A stretch of 64,000 bases of DNA, taken from contig RIBL01000004.1 of the NCBI GenBank assembly GCA_003762875.1, positions 62,001 to 126,000 of the forward strand, given 5' to 3'. The translations under genes and the position numbers were made by a program. Each line of letters begins with the position of its first letter. Position 1 is the first letter of the stretch. Source of the stretch: Muribaculaceae bacterium Isolate-110 (HZI) (lineage in GTDB: Bacteria > Bacteroidota > Bacteroidia > Bacteroidales > Muribaculaceae). The notes under the pieces were generated by a model, which saw only the letters and a list, made by a program, of their open reading frames with translations, did no database searches and was not told where the DNA came from. Below, one piece after another: positions 1 through 8,817 of this stretch.

Positions 1-1
1 G

Positions 2-91
2 CGGGCCATGGTGAAGACGTCGCTGCGCGAAACGCTCGCGCTCTATGAGGACACGCCTCAGGGCCAGGGTATGTCGGGGACACCCGAGTAG
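2..91 (+). CDS. 3' end of an unrecognised gene (partial)
   Basis: An open frame enters from the left edge and stops at TAG 89-91. It gives about 29 residues, including SLRETLALYEDTPQGQ. Codon choice is plausible for this genome. It would overlap the end of the convergent adenosyltransferase gene by about 34 bases, which is possible but makes the call uncertain. Too little is visible to name a family; it may equally be a chance open frame. Confidence 0.3.
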   Translation, partial: RAMVKTSLRETLALYEDTPQGQGMSGTPE

Positions 92-645
92 TGGTTGAGC
101 CCGCGGGCGAGGATGAAGAGATAGTCACTGAGACGGTTGATGTAGCGCATCACCATGGGGTGGACGTATGCTCCGGTGTCGGCGAGGTCGAGGACTTCGC
201 GCTCGGCACGGCGACATACTGTGCGGGCTACGTGGGCCACGCCGGCTGCTATGGTCCCGCCGGGGAGTATGAAAGTGCGCTGGGGCGGCACGGAGGCATC
301 GAGGCGGTCGATGGCGTGCTCGAGGGCTTCGATGTCGGCCTCGGTGACAGTCGGCTGCTTGAGGTCGGAGGGGAGTGGATCGTCAGGCCCAAGCTGAGGC
401 GAGGGGGTGGCGAGATAGGCTCCGAGGCTGAACATCACGGCATTGACGCGCAACAGGAGTGTGCTGTCCTCGGCTGCGGCATCTATGTCGCGGACGTGGG
501 CCTGGAGGAGTCCGATGTGGGCGTTAAGCTCGTCGACCGAACCGTAGGCTGTGACACGGGGTGAGTTTTTGGCTACGCGCGTGCCGCCGACAAGGGCTGT
601 GGTGCCGTTGTCACCCGTGCGGGTATAAATCATACTTTTCTTCAT
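58..645 (-). CDS. Cob(I)alamin adenosyltransferase, PduO type
   Basis: This enzyme transfers the adenosyl group of ATP to cob(I)alamin to make coenzyme B12, in the cytoplasm. The N-terminus reads IYTRTGDNGTT, the typical PduO-family ATP-binding start. Further on come GSVDELNAHIG, the FILPGG segment and the HVARTVCRRAERE helix, which carries the family's conserved arginines. The length of 195 aa is normal. I start at ATG 645, because the longer frame to 687 adds a non-homologous leader and the family begins just before YTRTGD. A TATTTTTG -7 box lies only about six bases upstream of this ATG, so the message may be nearly leaderless. It stands alone, divergent from riboflavin synthase. Confidence 0.93.
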   Translation of the reverse strand: MKKSMIYTRTGDNGTTALVGGTRVAKNSPRVTAYGSVDELNAHIGLLQAHVRDIDAAAEDSTLLLRVNAVMFSLGAYLATPSPQLGPDDPLPSDLKQPTVTEADIEALEHAIDRLDASVPPQRTFILPGGTIAAGVAHVARTVCRRAEREVLDLADTGAYVHPMVMRYINRLSDYLFILARGLNHYSGVPDIPWP

Positions 646-809
646 GATTGCAAAAATACACCATTTTTTCGTAAATTTGCCAGGCAAGAGAGAGTTTTTT
701 ACTCAGCCCGGCTGACGGTCATGAGCAGTTTTGCCGGCTGGCTCTCTCCGGAGGGCAAGAGATATATAACTGAATTTCAATCAATCATATAACAAACAAC
801 AGAATACAT

Positions 810-1412
810 ATGTTTTCAGGAATAGTAGAAGAAGCCGCCCGCGTGGTGGATGTTGTGAGCCGTGACGGCAATATAGACCTTAAAGTGGCATGCTCGTTTG
901 CCAATGAGCTTCGCATCGACCAGAGCGTGGCCCACAACGGTGTGTGTCTGACAGTGGTAGACCTCCCCGGCGACGGGACTTATACCGTCACTGCCATACA
1001 GGAGACTCTCGACCGCAGCAACCTCGGCCTGCTGCGTCCGGGCGACCGCGTGAATCTCGAGCGGTCGATGCTTATGAACGGACGCCTCGACGGCCATATC
1101 GTGCAGGGCCATGTCGACACCACAGCCGTGTGTGAGAGCGTGGAGGATGTCGAGGGCAGCAAATACTTCAAATTTACCTATGAGGTGAGCCGCGAGATGG
1201 CCCGCCAGGGCTATATGACCGTCGAGAAAGGCTCGGTGACGGTCAACGGCGTGAGCCTCACGGTGTGTGACTCGACCCCGACATCGTTTCGTGTAGCTAT
1301 AATCCCCTACACCTTCGAGCATACCAACTTCAACGCCATCGTGCCGGGGACAAGAGTCAATCTCGAGTTTGACATCATCGGCAAGTATCTCGCCCGTCTG
1401 GCTTCGCTGTAA
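810..1412 (+). CDS. ribE: Riboflavin synthase, alpha subunit
   Basis: This enzyme dismutates two 6,7-dimethyl-8-ribityllumazine molecules to riboflavin and the pyrimidinedione, the last step of riboflavin synthesis. The protein begins MFSGIVEE, the canonical start. It consists of two lumazine-binding beta-barrel repeats: residues 1 to about 95, with AHNGVCLTV, and about 96 to 190, starting GHIVQGHVD with VNGVSLTV. A C-terminal trimerisation helix follows. The 200 aa length is standard. The 120 bases upstream contain no FMN riboswitch that I can recognise. It is not next to other rib genes here. The gene name in this phylum varies between ribC and ribE. Confidence 0.96.
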   Translation: MFSGIVEEAARVVDVVSRDGNIDLKVACSFANELRIDQSVAHNGVCLTVVDLPGDGTYTVTAIQETLDRSNLGLLRPGDRVNLERSMLMNGRLDGHIVQGHVDTTAVCESVEDVEGSKYFKFTYEVSREMARQGYMTVEKGSVTVNGVSLTVCDSTPTSFRVAIIPYTFEHTNFNAIVPGTRVNLEFDIIGKYLARLASL

Positions 1413-1469
1413 ATAAAGCGGGAAAAATCGTGCCCTCGTGTGTCTTATTTCACACATTTACATAAACTT

Positions 1470-1502
1470 TTGGGTATAATTGCAATAAAATTCGTATATT
1501 TG
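1470..1502 (+). promoter_or_regulatory. Bacteroidota-type promoter of secDF
   Basis: TTG at 1470-1472 and TATATTTG at 1495-1502, 22 bases apart, fit the TTG / TAnnTTTG consensus. Transcription would begin near 1508. A GACGGGG/CCCCGTC stem (1515-1521 with 1532-1538) would then lie at the very 5' end of the leader. Confidence 0.75.
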
Positions 1503-1594
1503 CACCTCACAACCGACGGGGTGTGGAGCGTCCCCGTCATGTCAAACCGAAAAATTCAAATACTTAAATCACTTTAATACACTACTTTAACACA

Positions 1595-4483
1595 ATGCAA
1601 AGCAAAGGATCTTTGGGAAGTGTTGTTGCCGGTGTGATAGCCATCTTCATGGTGCTCATCTGCCTCTTCTACCTTTCTTTCACCGTGGTGACCAACCACT
1701 GGGAGGGCAAGGCCGAGGAATATGCAGCCACCGAGGCAGCCAAGGACAACAACTCTCCGGAAACTAAACGTAAAGCCTATAGCGAGTACATCAAGAACAT
1801 CGCTAACGAAAAAGTTTATCTCGGCTACACTTTCAACGAAGTACAGAAACTCGCCGTAGGCCTCGGTCTCGACCTCAAGGGCGGTATGAACGTGACACTT
1901 CAGGTTTCCGTTCCCGACATCCTCCGCTCGATGGCCAACTCGGAAGGCAACCCCTACTTCAACACCGCCATCGCCAACGCCGACTCGGTAGCCCGCGTCA
2001 ACAAGAGTGCCGACTATATCGACATATTCTGCAACGAATACCGCAAGCTCGACCCGCAGGGCGACCTCTCGGTAGTGTTCAAGGACCAGGTGAAACGCGG
2101 CGAGAGCTTTGACGCAGCCAAGAACTCGCTCAAGCAGGAGGTAAAAGACCGCGTGAGCAGCTCGACCAACGTGCTCCGCACCCGTATCGACCAGTTTGGC
2201 GTCGTTGCCCCCAACATCCAGGAGCTTGAAAAGGACGGCCAGATATTGCTCGAACTTCCGGGCGTGAAAGAGCATGACCGTGTGCGCGAGCTTCTGAAAT
2301 CGAGCGCGAACCTCGAGTTTTACGAGACCACCCCGTTCAACGAAATCTCGGGTGTGCTCCAGCAGCTCGACAACACCCTGCGCGCCGACTCGGCCAACAA
2401 CGGCAAGGGCCTCTTTGATTACTTCCTCCAGGTAGGCAGCCCCCGCAGCATCGTAGGTGTGGGCATGGCTTCGGAGACCGCACGCGACACCATCGACGCC
2501 ATCCTGGCATCGCCCGCCGCCAAGCGCATCCTCCCCAACAACCTCAAGCTCGCCTGGGAATTCAAGCCCCAGATCGTGCAGATCGACGACTCGGTACGCG
2601 GCAAGCGCAACCTCGCCATCTATGAGCTCGTGGCCCTCAAGACCACCAACGGCAAGCCCGCCCTCTCAGGCGACGTAATCACCCGCGCCACCAGCGAGTA
2701 TGACCCCCAGCAGGGCGGCAACTATGTGTCGATGACCATGAAGCCCGAGGCCGCTCGCATCTGGGCCCGCCTCACCGCAGCCAACATCGGCAAGCAGATA
2801 GCAATCGTGCTTGACGACCACGTATATTCGGCCCCCAACGTTAACGGTGCCATCGAGGGCGGAAGCTCGTCGATCACCGGCAACTTCTCGACCGACGAGG
2901 CCAAGGACCTTGCCAACGTACTCAAGTCGGGCAAGATGGCCGCCAAGGTCGACATCATCTCCGACACCGTAATCGGTCCGTCGCTCGGCGAACAGGCCAT
3001 CCACGACGGTCTCTGGTCGTTTGTGATAGCCCTGGTGCTCCTGATGGTGTTCATGTGTCTGTTCTACGGACTCATCCCCGGACTCATCGCCAACGTCGCG
3101 TTGATATTCAACATCTTCTTCACCTTCGGCATCCTCGCCTCTTTCCAGGCAGTGCTGACCCTCTCGGGTATCGCAGGTATAGTGCTTGCCCTCGGTATGG
3201 CAGTTGACGCCAACGTGCTCATCTACGAGCGCGCCAAGGAAGAACTCCGCGCCGGCAAGAACATCCGCACCGCCATCGCCGACGGTTATGCCAACGCCTT
3301 CTCGGCCATCTTCGACTCCAACCTCACCTCTATTATCACAGGTGTAATCCTCCTGCTCTTCGGCACAGGCCCCATCAAGGGCTTCGCCACCACCCTTATC
3401 ATCGGTATCATCTGCTCGTTCTTCACCGCCGTCTATCTGACCCGTCTCATCTATATGCTCTGCGGCAAGACCAAGGCGTTTGAGAACCTCACATTCTCGA
3501 CCCCTCTGAGCAATAAGATGTTTACCAACACCAAGTATAACTTCCTTGGCGCACGCAAGGTGAGCTTCACCGTAGTGGGCATATTTGTAGCCGTAATCGT
3601 CATCAGCCTCTTTGCCCGCGGTCTCAACCAGGGCATCGACTTCTCGGGCGGCCGCAACTATGTGGTACAGTTTGACCATCCCGTCAAGACCCACGAACTC
3701 GACGCCAAGCTGACCCCGCTCTTTGACGGCGCACAGCTCAGCGTAATCACCATCGACGATGACACCAAGGTGCGTATCTCGACCAACTACAAAATCGACT
3801 CTGACGAAGAGGGTGTGGACGAGGAAATCACCAAGATACTCTACGAAGGACTCCAGGGCGAGCTCAACGGCATGAGCATGGAAGACTTCTCGACCACCAA
3901 CGAGAATGTCGGCATCATGTCATCGCAGAAAGTAGGCCCGACCGTGGCTAACGATATGCGCACCGACGCCTATATCGCCGTAATCCTCGCGCTCATAGCC
4001 ATGTTCTTCTACATCCTCCTGCGCTTCCGCAACGTAGCCTTCTCGGTAGGCGCGCTTGCAGCTGTAGCGTTCACCGCATTCACCATCGTAGGTTTCTATT
4101 CGCTGTTCTGGGGCGTATTCCCCTTCGCAATGGAGATTGACCAGTCGTTTATCGCCGCTATCCTTACGGTAATCGGTTATCAGATCAACGACACCGTGGT
4201 AGTGTTTGACCGCGTACGCGAGAATGTAGGTCTCTATCCCAAGCAGAGTTTCTTCGAGACCATCAACTCGTCGATTAACTCGACCCTCGGCCGTACAGTG
4301 ATGACCTCGTGCTCGACACTTCTCGTGCTCCTGTGCATCTTCATCCTCGGCGGCGATGCCATCCGCTCGTTTGTATTCGCAATGATATTCGGTGTGATTA
4401 TCGGCACATTCGCCACCATCTACGTGGCCGCTCCCGTAGCCTACCTCACCGATGCCCGCCGCAACAAAGGAGCCAAGGCTTAA
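1595..4483 (+). CDS. secDF: SecDF fusion, protein translocase accessory membrane subunit
   Basis: This protein uses the proton gradient to help complete Sec-dependent export in the inner membrane. SecD and SecF are fused in one 962-aa chain, as is usual in Bacteroidota. The N-terminal membrane segment is near residues 10-32. The SecD motif LGLDLKGGMNV is near residue 90, followed by a large periplasmic part and SecD membrane helices near residues 470-630. The SecF half starts about residue 646 and carries GIDFSGGRNYVVQF. The last helices contain GYQINDTVVVFDRVRE, the SecF signature. A strong promoter lies upstream and a long palindrome follows the stop. It likely supplies the export step used by the T9SS cargo in this window. 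Confidence 0.98.
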   Translation: MQSKGSLGSVVAGVIAIFMVLICLFYLSFTVVTNHWEGKAEEYAATEAAKDNNSPETKRKAYSEYIKNIANEKVYLGYTFNEVQKLAVGLGLDLKGGMNVTLQVSVPDILRSMANSEGNPYFNTAIANADSVARVNKSADYIDIFCNEYRKLDPQGDLSVVFKDQVKRGESFDAAKNSLKQEVKDRVSSSTNVLRTRIDQFGVVAPNIQELEKDGQILLELPGVKEHDRVRELLKSSANLEFYETTPFNEISGVLQQLDNTLRADSANNGKGLFDYFLQVGSPRSIVGVGMASETARDTIDAILASPAAKRILPNNLKLAWEFKPQIVQIDDSVRGKRNLAIYELVALKTTNGKPALSGDVITRATSEYDPQQGGNYVSMTMKPEAARIWARLTAANIGKQIAIVLDDHVYSAPNVNGAIEGGSSSITGNFSTDEAKDLANVLKSGKMAAKVDIISDTVIGPSLGEQAIHDGLWSFVIALVLLMVFMCLFYGLIPGLIANVALIFNIFFTFGILASFQAVLTLSGIAGIVLALGMAVDANVLIYERAKEELRAGKNIRTAIADGYANAFSAIFDSNLTSIITGVILLLFGTGPIKGFATTLIIGIICSFFTAVYLTRLIYMLCGKTKAFENLTFSTPLSNKMFTNTKYNFLGARKVSFTVVGIFVAVIVISLFARGLNQGIDFSGGRNYVVQFDHPVKTHELDAKLTPLFDGAQLSVITIDDDTKVRISTNYKIDSDEEGVDEEITKILYEGLQGELNGMSMEDFSTTNENVGIMSSQKVGPTVANDMRTDAYIAVILALIAMFFYILLRFRNVAFSVGALAAVAFTAFTIVGFYSLFWGVFPFAMEIDQSFIAAILTVIGYQINDTVVVFDRVRENVGLYPKQSFFETINSSINSTLGRTVMTSCSTLLVLLCIFILGGDAIRSFVFAMIFGVIIGTFATIYVAAPVAYLTDARRNKGAKA

Positions 4484-4517
4484 ACAGAAATCGTAAAAAA
4501 CGTATCATAATATAGAA

Positions 4518-4636
4518 GATACAAAAGGTCAAAAGTTTCAAAAGAAACACAGAAGTTTTTAATTAATAGCCACACGAGCTTTACATGCAATTGAAAACTT
4601 CTGTGTTTCTTTTGAAACTTTTGTCCTTTTGTATCT
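4518..4636. repeat. Palindromic repeat family A, copy 1
   Basis: Two arms of about 43 bases are near-perfect reverse complements (4518-4560 and 4594-4636), with a loop of about 33 bases. The outer arm starts GATACAAAAGG and continues with TTTCAAAAGAAACA. The same arm recurs at 42079-42120, 43328-43444 and 57108-57178. It lies just after secDF and could serve as a terminator, but the conserved arm sequence suggests a dispersed element rather than an ordinary hairpin. Confidence 0.85.
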
Positions 4637-4684
4637 CTTCACAAATGATGCAACTCATCGGCAAAATCATCACATCAACAGAGA

Positions 4685-5662
4685 ATGGCTAACTATATCT
4701 TGTCGGACGGCCCGGACATAGGCGCGTTTATCGCAGGGCTTGAGGAAACAAGCCGCATGAAATGGCAACTGCTGTGGAGGGAGGGCCATGCCAATGTGGC
4801 CAAATGGCGCAGAATTGTCAACTATTTCGTGTTTCCGCTAAGGTTTTTACTCGGCCACAGACACATTGGGCACGTGGTGGCATGGCAACAGTTTTACGGC
4901 ATCACCACAGCTTTCTACCACCGCCTGCTTCCACTCCACCGCGACATGCGCATCACAGTCATGACCTTTATATATAAACCAAAGGCAGGTGTGGCCGGAA
5001 AGATATATCATCATTTTGTCGAGACAGCACTCGACAGCAGCAATTTGACCGATGTGATAGTTTTCTCAAAGTCGGAGGTGAAACATTATGCCAAGCTATT
5101 TCCCAAGGCCGCTCACAAGTTCAGATACATGCCTCTCGGCATAGCCGGCATGCCTGACATAGAACCTCGTCATGGTGATTATATATTTACGGCCGGAATA
5201 AGCAACAGGGACTATGACTTCCTGTTCAGAGCCATGAGCGGTACGGACTTTCATGTGAGGATAGCATGCCCAGATGTCAAGGTCCCGGACGGCATGGCCA
5301 ACACAGAGGTACTGGAGAATTGTTATGGCGACGGTATGCTGCGCGAACTGGCCGGTTGCTACGCGGTTGTGATACCGCTAAAAGACCGCAACATCTCTTC
5401 CGGACAACTGATGTTGCTTCAGGCGATGCAGATAGGCAAACCGGTGATTGTGACACGCACCGATGCATTGGCCGAGTATGTGGAAGACGGCTGCACCGCG
5501 ATATTTATCGACAATGAACCTACTCAACTGCGCAACGCATTGCACAGACTGCATGCCGATCCGTCACTTTATGAGGAGATAGTTGAAAACGCGAAGCGAA
5601 AAGTAGCCGATGAGTTCTCGGAACGAAAGCTCGGAGAGCATGTCGGAGCTATTCTCTTATAG
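4685..5662 (+). CDS. Glycosyltransferase, GT4/GT-B-like
   Basis: The protein has 325 aa, no signal peptide and a two-lobed GT-B look. The N-terminal half ends near residue 140 with VIVFSKSEVKHYAKLF, a typical inter-domain region. The C-terminal nucleotide-sugar lobe has the pattern of GT4 enzymes: VIPLKDRNISSGQLMLLQAMQIGKPVI, then YVEDGCTAIFI. In GT4 enzymes the equivalent E-x7-E region binds the donor; here the first Glu is replaced by the SSGQ segment. The acceptor is unknown. The gene is isolated between two long palindromes, and its codon composition is more AT-rich than its neighbours, which hints at separate acquisition. Confidence 0.8.
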   Translation: MANYILSDGPDIGAFIAGLEETSRMKWQLLWREGHANVAKWRRIVNYFVFPLRFLLGHRHIGHVVAWQQFYGITTAFYHRLLPLHRDMRITVMTFIYKPKAGVAGKIYHHFVETALDSSNLTDVIVFSKSEVKHYAKLFPKAAHKFRYMPLGIAGMPDIEPRHGDYIFTAGISNRDYDFLFRAMSGTDFHVRIACPDVKVPDGMANTEVLENCYGDGMLRELAGCYAVVIPLKDRNISSGQLMLLQAMQIGKPVIVTRTDALAEYVEDGCTAIFIDNEPTQLRNALHRLHADPSLYEEIVENAKRKVADEFSERKLGEHVGAILL

Positions 5663-5720
5663 GATAAAAAAGTCAAAGGAGCTTATAATTGTAATTATAA
5701 GCTCCTTTGACTTTTTTATC
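5663..5720. terminator. Bidirectional terminator, perfect 28-bp inverted repeat
   Basis: Arms 5663-5690 and 5693-5720 are exact reverse complements with a 2-base loop. The outer ends are A-rich and T-rich, so on either strand the stem ends in a run of T. It separates the convergent glycosyltransferase and era genes. Confidence 0.85.
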
Positions 5721-5727
5721 TGAATAA

Positions 5728-6624
5728 TTATTCGAGATAGCCGAATGATTTGAGTTTGTTTTCGCGGTTGCGCCAGTTGGGCTCGACTTTGACAAACATT
5801 TCGAGGTAGACGCTCTTGCCGAAGAATTTTTCGATATCTTTGCGGGCTTCAACGCCTACTTTCTTGATCATCGAGCCCTTGTGGCCTATGATGATGCCTT
5901 TCTGCGAGTCTCGCTCTACATAGATGACAGCCATGATGTGGATGGAGTTTTCTTTCTCTTCAAATTTTTCCACTATGACCTCGACGGAGTAAGGTATCTC
6001 CTTGTCATAGAGCAGGAGTATCTTCTCGCGGATGATTTCGGTAACAAAGAAGCGGGCGGGCTTGTCGGTGAGCGCGTCCTTACCGAAGAAAGGTGGCGAG
6101 ACGGGCAGAAGCTCGACAATGCGCAGCATGAGATTGGCAACGTTGAAGTTTTCCTTGGCCGACACTGGAAATATCTCGGCCTTGGGCAATATGGTCTGCC
6201 AGCGAGCGGTAAGCTCTTCGAGCTGAGACTGCTCTTTCACAAGGTCAATCTTGTTGATGACAAGTAGCACGGGGATGTTCTCCTTGGCAACCTTGGCCAG
6301 GTAGTCGGCGTTTTTGGCCGGGTCTTCGACCACATCGGTGACGTAGACGAGCACATCAGCGTCGACGAGCGCGCCTTCGCTGAAGTTGAGCATGCTCTCC
6401 TGGAGCTTGTATTTGGGCGCGAGCACTCCGGGGGTATCGGAAAACACTATCTGATATTCGGGAGTGTTGACTATGCCCATGATGCGGTGACGGGTGGTCT
6501 GGGCCTTGGAGGTGATGATGCTGATGCGCTCGCCCACCAGCAGGTTCATGAGGGTCGACTTGCCTACGTTGGGGTTGCCCACGATGTTGACGAAGCCGGC
6601 TTTATGCTGTTGTTGCTGTTCCAT
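5728..6624 (-). CDS. era: GTPase Era, 16S rRNA/30S assembly factor
   Basis: Era binds the 3' end of 16S rRNA and checks small-subunit maturation. The GTPase motifs are GNPNVGKST (G1, about residue 17), DTPGV (G3), NKID (G4) and SAK (G5). The C-terminal KH RNA-binding domain contains GHKGSMIKKVG. The 298 aa length is normal. It is the last gene of a minus-strand group yceD-rpmF-fabH-era. A hairpin before it may reduce read-through from fabH. Confidence 0.97.
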   Translation of the reverse strand: MEQQQQHKAGFVNIVGNPNVGKSTLMNLLVGERISIITSKAQTTRHRIMGIVNTPEYQIVFSDTPGVLAPKYKLQESMLNFSEGALVDADVLVYVTDVVEDPAKNADYLAKVAKENIPVLLVINKIDLVKEQSQLEELTARWQTILPKAEIFPVSAKENFNVANLMLRIVELLPVSPPFFGKDALTDKPARFFVTEIIREKILLLYDKEIPYSVEVIVEKFEEKENSIHIMAVIYVERDSQKGIIIGHKGSMIKKVGVEARKDIEKFFGKSVYLEMFVKVEPNWRNRENKLKSFGYLE

Positions 6625-6656
6625 ATTGAGAGTTGATTAAACGTTTACCGATAAAA

Positions 6657-6688
6657 CAAAAATAGCACCTGAAAAGATGCTATTTTTG
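6657..6688 (-). terminator. Hairpin between fabH and era
   Basis: An 11-bp inverted repeat (6657-6667 with 6678-6688) with a 10-base loop is followed on the minus strand by TTTTAT. It could be a terminator or attenuator after fabH. Confidence 0.6.
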
Positions 6689-6722
6689 TGTTTTTTATCA
6701 TAGGCAGTTACCATAGGGCCGG

Positions 6723-7706
6723 TTAGAGGTCCCAGATGATATAGAGCGCGCCCCAGGTGAAACCTGCACCGAAAGCCGTGAGTATCAGACGGTCGCCCTT
6801 CTTGATGCGATCGCGGCACTCGTCGAGGCAGAGGGGGATTGAAGCGGCTGAAGTGTTGCCATACTTCTCGATGTTGACCAGCACCTTTTCGTTGTCGATG
6901 CCAAGGCGTGCGCCTACGGCCTCGATGATGCGGAGGTTGGCCTGATGTGAGCAGAACCAGTCGATGTTTTCGACAGTCAGACCGTTCTTCTCCATCACTT
7001 CGAGTGAAGAGTCGAGCATGTCGGTGACAGCGTTTTTGTAGACGTTGCGTCCGTCCTGTATGACATAGTGCTGCTTGGCGTCCACAGTCTCGTGAGAGGC
7101 GGGGAGTGCCGAGCCGCCGGCGGGCATCCAGAGGTGCTCGAGGCCTTCACCGTCGACGTGGAACACGCCGTCGATTATGCCGACATTCTCCTCGGTAGGC
7201 TCCAGGAGCATGGCACCTGCACCGTCGCCGAAGAGGGGACATGTGGCGCGGTCTTCATAGTTGGTCATCGACGACATTTTTTCGGCGGCGACAACCACTA
7301 CCTTTTTACGGAGACCCGAGCGGACATAGGCCGCACCGTCCTGAAGGGCTACGAGAAATCCGGCGCAAGCGGCCTGGACGTCATAGGCGTAGGCGTTCTT
7401 GAGGCCACACTGATGGGCTATGATAGAACCTGTGGAGGGGAAGCGGTAGTCGGGGTTGGAAGTAGCGCAGATGAGCAGGTCGACCTCCTCAGGCTTTGTT
7501 CCGGTGGATTCGAGCAGACGCTCCACACATTTGATGCCCATGAAGGACGAGCCTTTGGAGGGGTCTTTTAAAATACGACGCTCCTTGATGCCTACGCGTG
7601 TGGTGATCCACTCGTCGTTGGTATCAACCATCTGCGAGAGCATGTGGTTGTCGAGGATATCGTCAGGGGCGTAGGAGGAGAGTCCTGATATACGTGCGTT
7701 TACCAT
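6723..7706 (-). CDS. fabH: Beta-ketoacyl-ACP synthase III
   Basis: This enzyme starts fatty-acid synthesis by condensing an acyl-CoA primer with malonyl-ACP. The catalytic Cys is about residue 114 in QAACAGF. The His is in WFCSHQANLRI and the Asn in YGNTSAASIP. The length is 327 aa. The order yceD-rpmF-fabH is a very common bacterial grouping that links ribosome and membrane synthesis. In this phylum the primer may be a branched acyl-CoA, which the sequence alone does not decide. Confidence 0.97.
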   Translation of the reverse strand: MVNARISGLSSYAPDDILDNHMLSQMVDTNDEWITTRVGIKERRILKDPSKGSSFMGIKCVERLLESTGTKPEEVDLLICATSNPDYRFPSTGSIIAHQCGLKNAYAYDVQAACAGFLVALQDGAAYVRSGLRKKVVVVAAEKMSSMTNYEDRATCPLFGDGAGAMLLEPTEENVGIIDGVFHVDGEGLEHLWMPAGGSALPASHETVDAKQHYVIQDGRNVYKNAVTDMLDSSLEVMEKNGLTVENIDWFCSHQANLRIIEAVGARLGIDNEKVLVNIEKYGNTSAASIPLCLDECRDRIKKGDRLILTAFGAGFTWGALYIIWDL

Positions 7707-7805
7707 TGCAAATTTGATTAAATAGAATTTAAGCCTGAGTACCGATTTTTTGGGTTGGTACCAGGCTCTTTAAGTTTCTCTCCCGTGGAGGGGAGAATCG
7801 CGACT

Positions 7806-7991
7806 TTAGACAGCGGCGGTCTTTTCGATAACGATGCGTCCGCGGTAGTAACCGCACTCACCGCATACGGTGTGATAAAGATGCCAAGAACCGCAGTTGG
7901 GGCAGAGTGCCAGTGTGGGGACTACGGCCTTGTCGTGAGTACGACGCTTGGCTGTACGTGTCTTGGATTGCTTTCGTTTAGGATGTGCCAT
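7806..7991 (-). CDS. rpmF: Ribosomal protein L32
   Basis: A 61-aa basic protein starting AHPKRKQSKTRT. It has the zinc-binding form: CPNC near residue 30 and CGEC near residue 45, four cysteines in all. It is part of the 50S subunit. It lies between yceD (54 bases upstream) and fabH (99 bases downstream) on the same strand, the usual arrangement. Confidence 0.97.
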   Translation of the reverse strand: MAHPKRKQSKTRTAKRRTHDKAVVPTLALCPNCGSWHLYHTVCGECGYYRGRIVIEKTAAV

Positions 7992-8045
7992 GACTTATTA
8001 TAAATTTTTTATTTACTTGTTACTATTATCGTCTCGTTGGTGGTC

Positions 8046-8642
8046 TCAACTGTCGCCGTCGGGCAGCTCGGCCGAGAGTTTTTTCAGCCCGTCCCAGCGC
8101 GGGTCGGTGGCGGGGGTTTCGTCTACGTCGTCGGGCATGGCCTCCATCTCACCGATGAGAGTCTCGGCCAGCTCGGCATCCTCGTCGTCCTTGACGGCGC
8201 GGTGCTTGCGCAGAAGTGCGCTCATGGCCCTGTTGCATTTACCCATGGGGTGGACGTGCTTGAGGGGAATGGCGAGCGACACAGTGTCGTATATCATATA
8301 GGATACGTTGAGCGTGAGGTCGGTCTGCGGTATGATCAGCAGCTCGTCAGTCTCGTCGTAGTCGTCGCCATACTTCACTGCGATGTCGTAGGTCACGTCA
8401 ATAGGCAGTATCAGGTCGTCAAGACAACGGTCGCAGATGAGTGTGACCGTGCCGGTGATATGGAACGCAAGATTGTACATATCATGCTTATGCACCACCG
8501 TGAGACGGACCTCAAGGTCGGCGTCGTGCACGTCGGTACTCTCCATATTTACAAAGAATTGCTTATCGAGATGATATGCAAATTCCTGTGTGCCCTCGGG
8601 CATCGTCTTGAGCGGGATGCTGAATATTGATAACTTTCCCAC
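8046..8642 (-). CDS. yceD: YceD/DUF177 family protein, 23S rRNA accumulation factor
   Basis: A 198-aa protein. The DUF177 core has the CDRC pair (ICDRCLDD) near residue 72, and the acidic C-terminus is rich in Asp and Glu. The family sits upstream of rpmF in many bacteria and is linked to 23S rRNA processing or accumulation, though the chemistry is not established. It is the first gene of the operon and is preceded by a good promoter. The start at ATG 8642 (MGKLSIFSIP) is followed directly by family-like sequence. Confidence 0.88.
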   Translation of the reverse strand: MGKLSIFSIPLKTMPEGTQEFAYHLDKQFFVNMESTDVHDADLEVRLTVVHKHDMYNLAFHITGTVTLICDRCLDDLILPIDVTYDIAVKYGDDYDETDELLIIPQTDLTLNVSYMIYDTVSLAIPLKHVHPMGKCNRAMSALLRKHRAVKDDEDAELAETLIGEMEAMPDDVDETPATDPRWDGLKKLSAELPDGDS

Positions 8643-8667
8643 GACAATATTGGTTGAAAAAACTGTG

Positions 8668-8697
8668 CAAAGTTATTGAAAAACTTTTGATTTTCAA
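8668..8697 (-). promoter_or_regulatory. Promoter of the yceD-rpmF-fabH-era operon
   Basis: On the minus strand, TTG (8697-8695) and TAACTTTG (8675-8668) are separated by 19 bases, matching the Bacteroidota consensus. The leader would be about 20 bases. Confidence 0.8.
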
Positions 8698-8727
8698 AAA
8701 ATTCAGCGAAATATTTTGATTATGGGA

Positions 8728-8817
8728 AAGATAATGGGGCTAACGGGGTAATCAACGAGATGACAATGGGCCTAATGAGGCTTAGGAGCCGGATAGGGCC
8801 AAGGATAAATTTCCGGA
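8728..8817. repeat. Degenerate 9-bp repeats (family B) between yceD and xerD
   Basis: Successive 9-base units can be read as ATGGGCCTA, ATGAGGCTT, AGGAGCCGG, ATAGGGCCA. The same kind of repeat occurs at 20860-21075, 32901-32955 and 63902-63938. No gene is seen here. Confidence 0.6.

Noticed and set aside
91-564. Open frame of 157 codons on the plus strand opposite the adenosyltransferase gene
   Set aside because: It is an antisense shadow in GC-rich codons. The minus-strand protein has clear family motifs and this one has none.
688-809. FMN riboswitch upstream of riboflavin synthase
   Set aside because: The region is only 120 bases and lacks the conserved RFN core segments.
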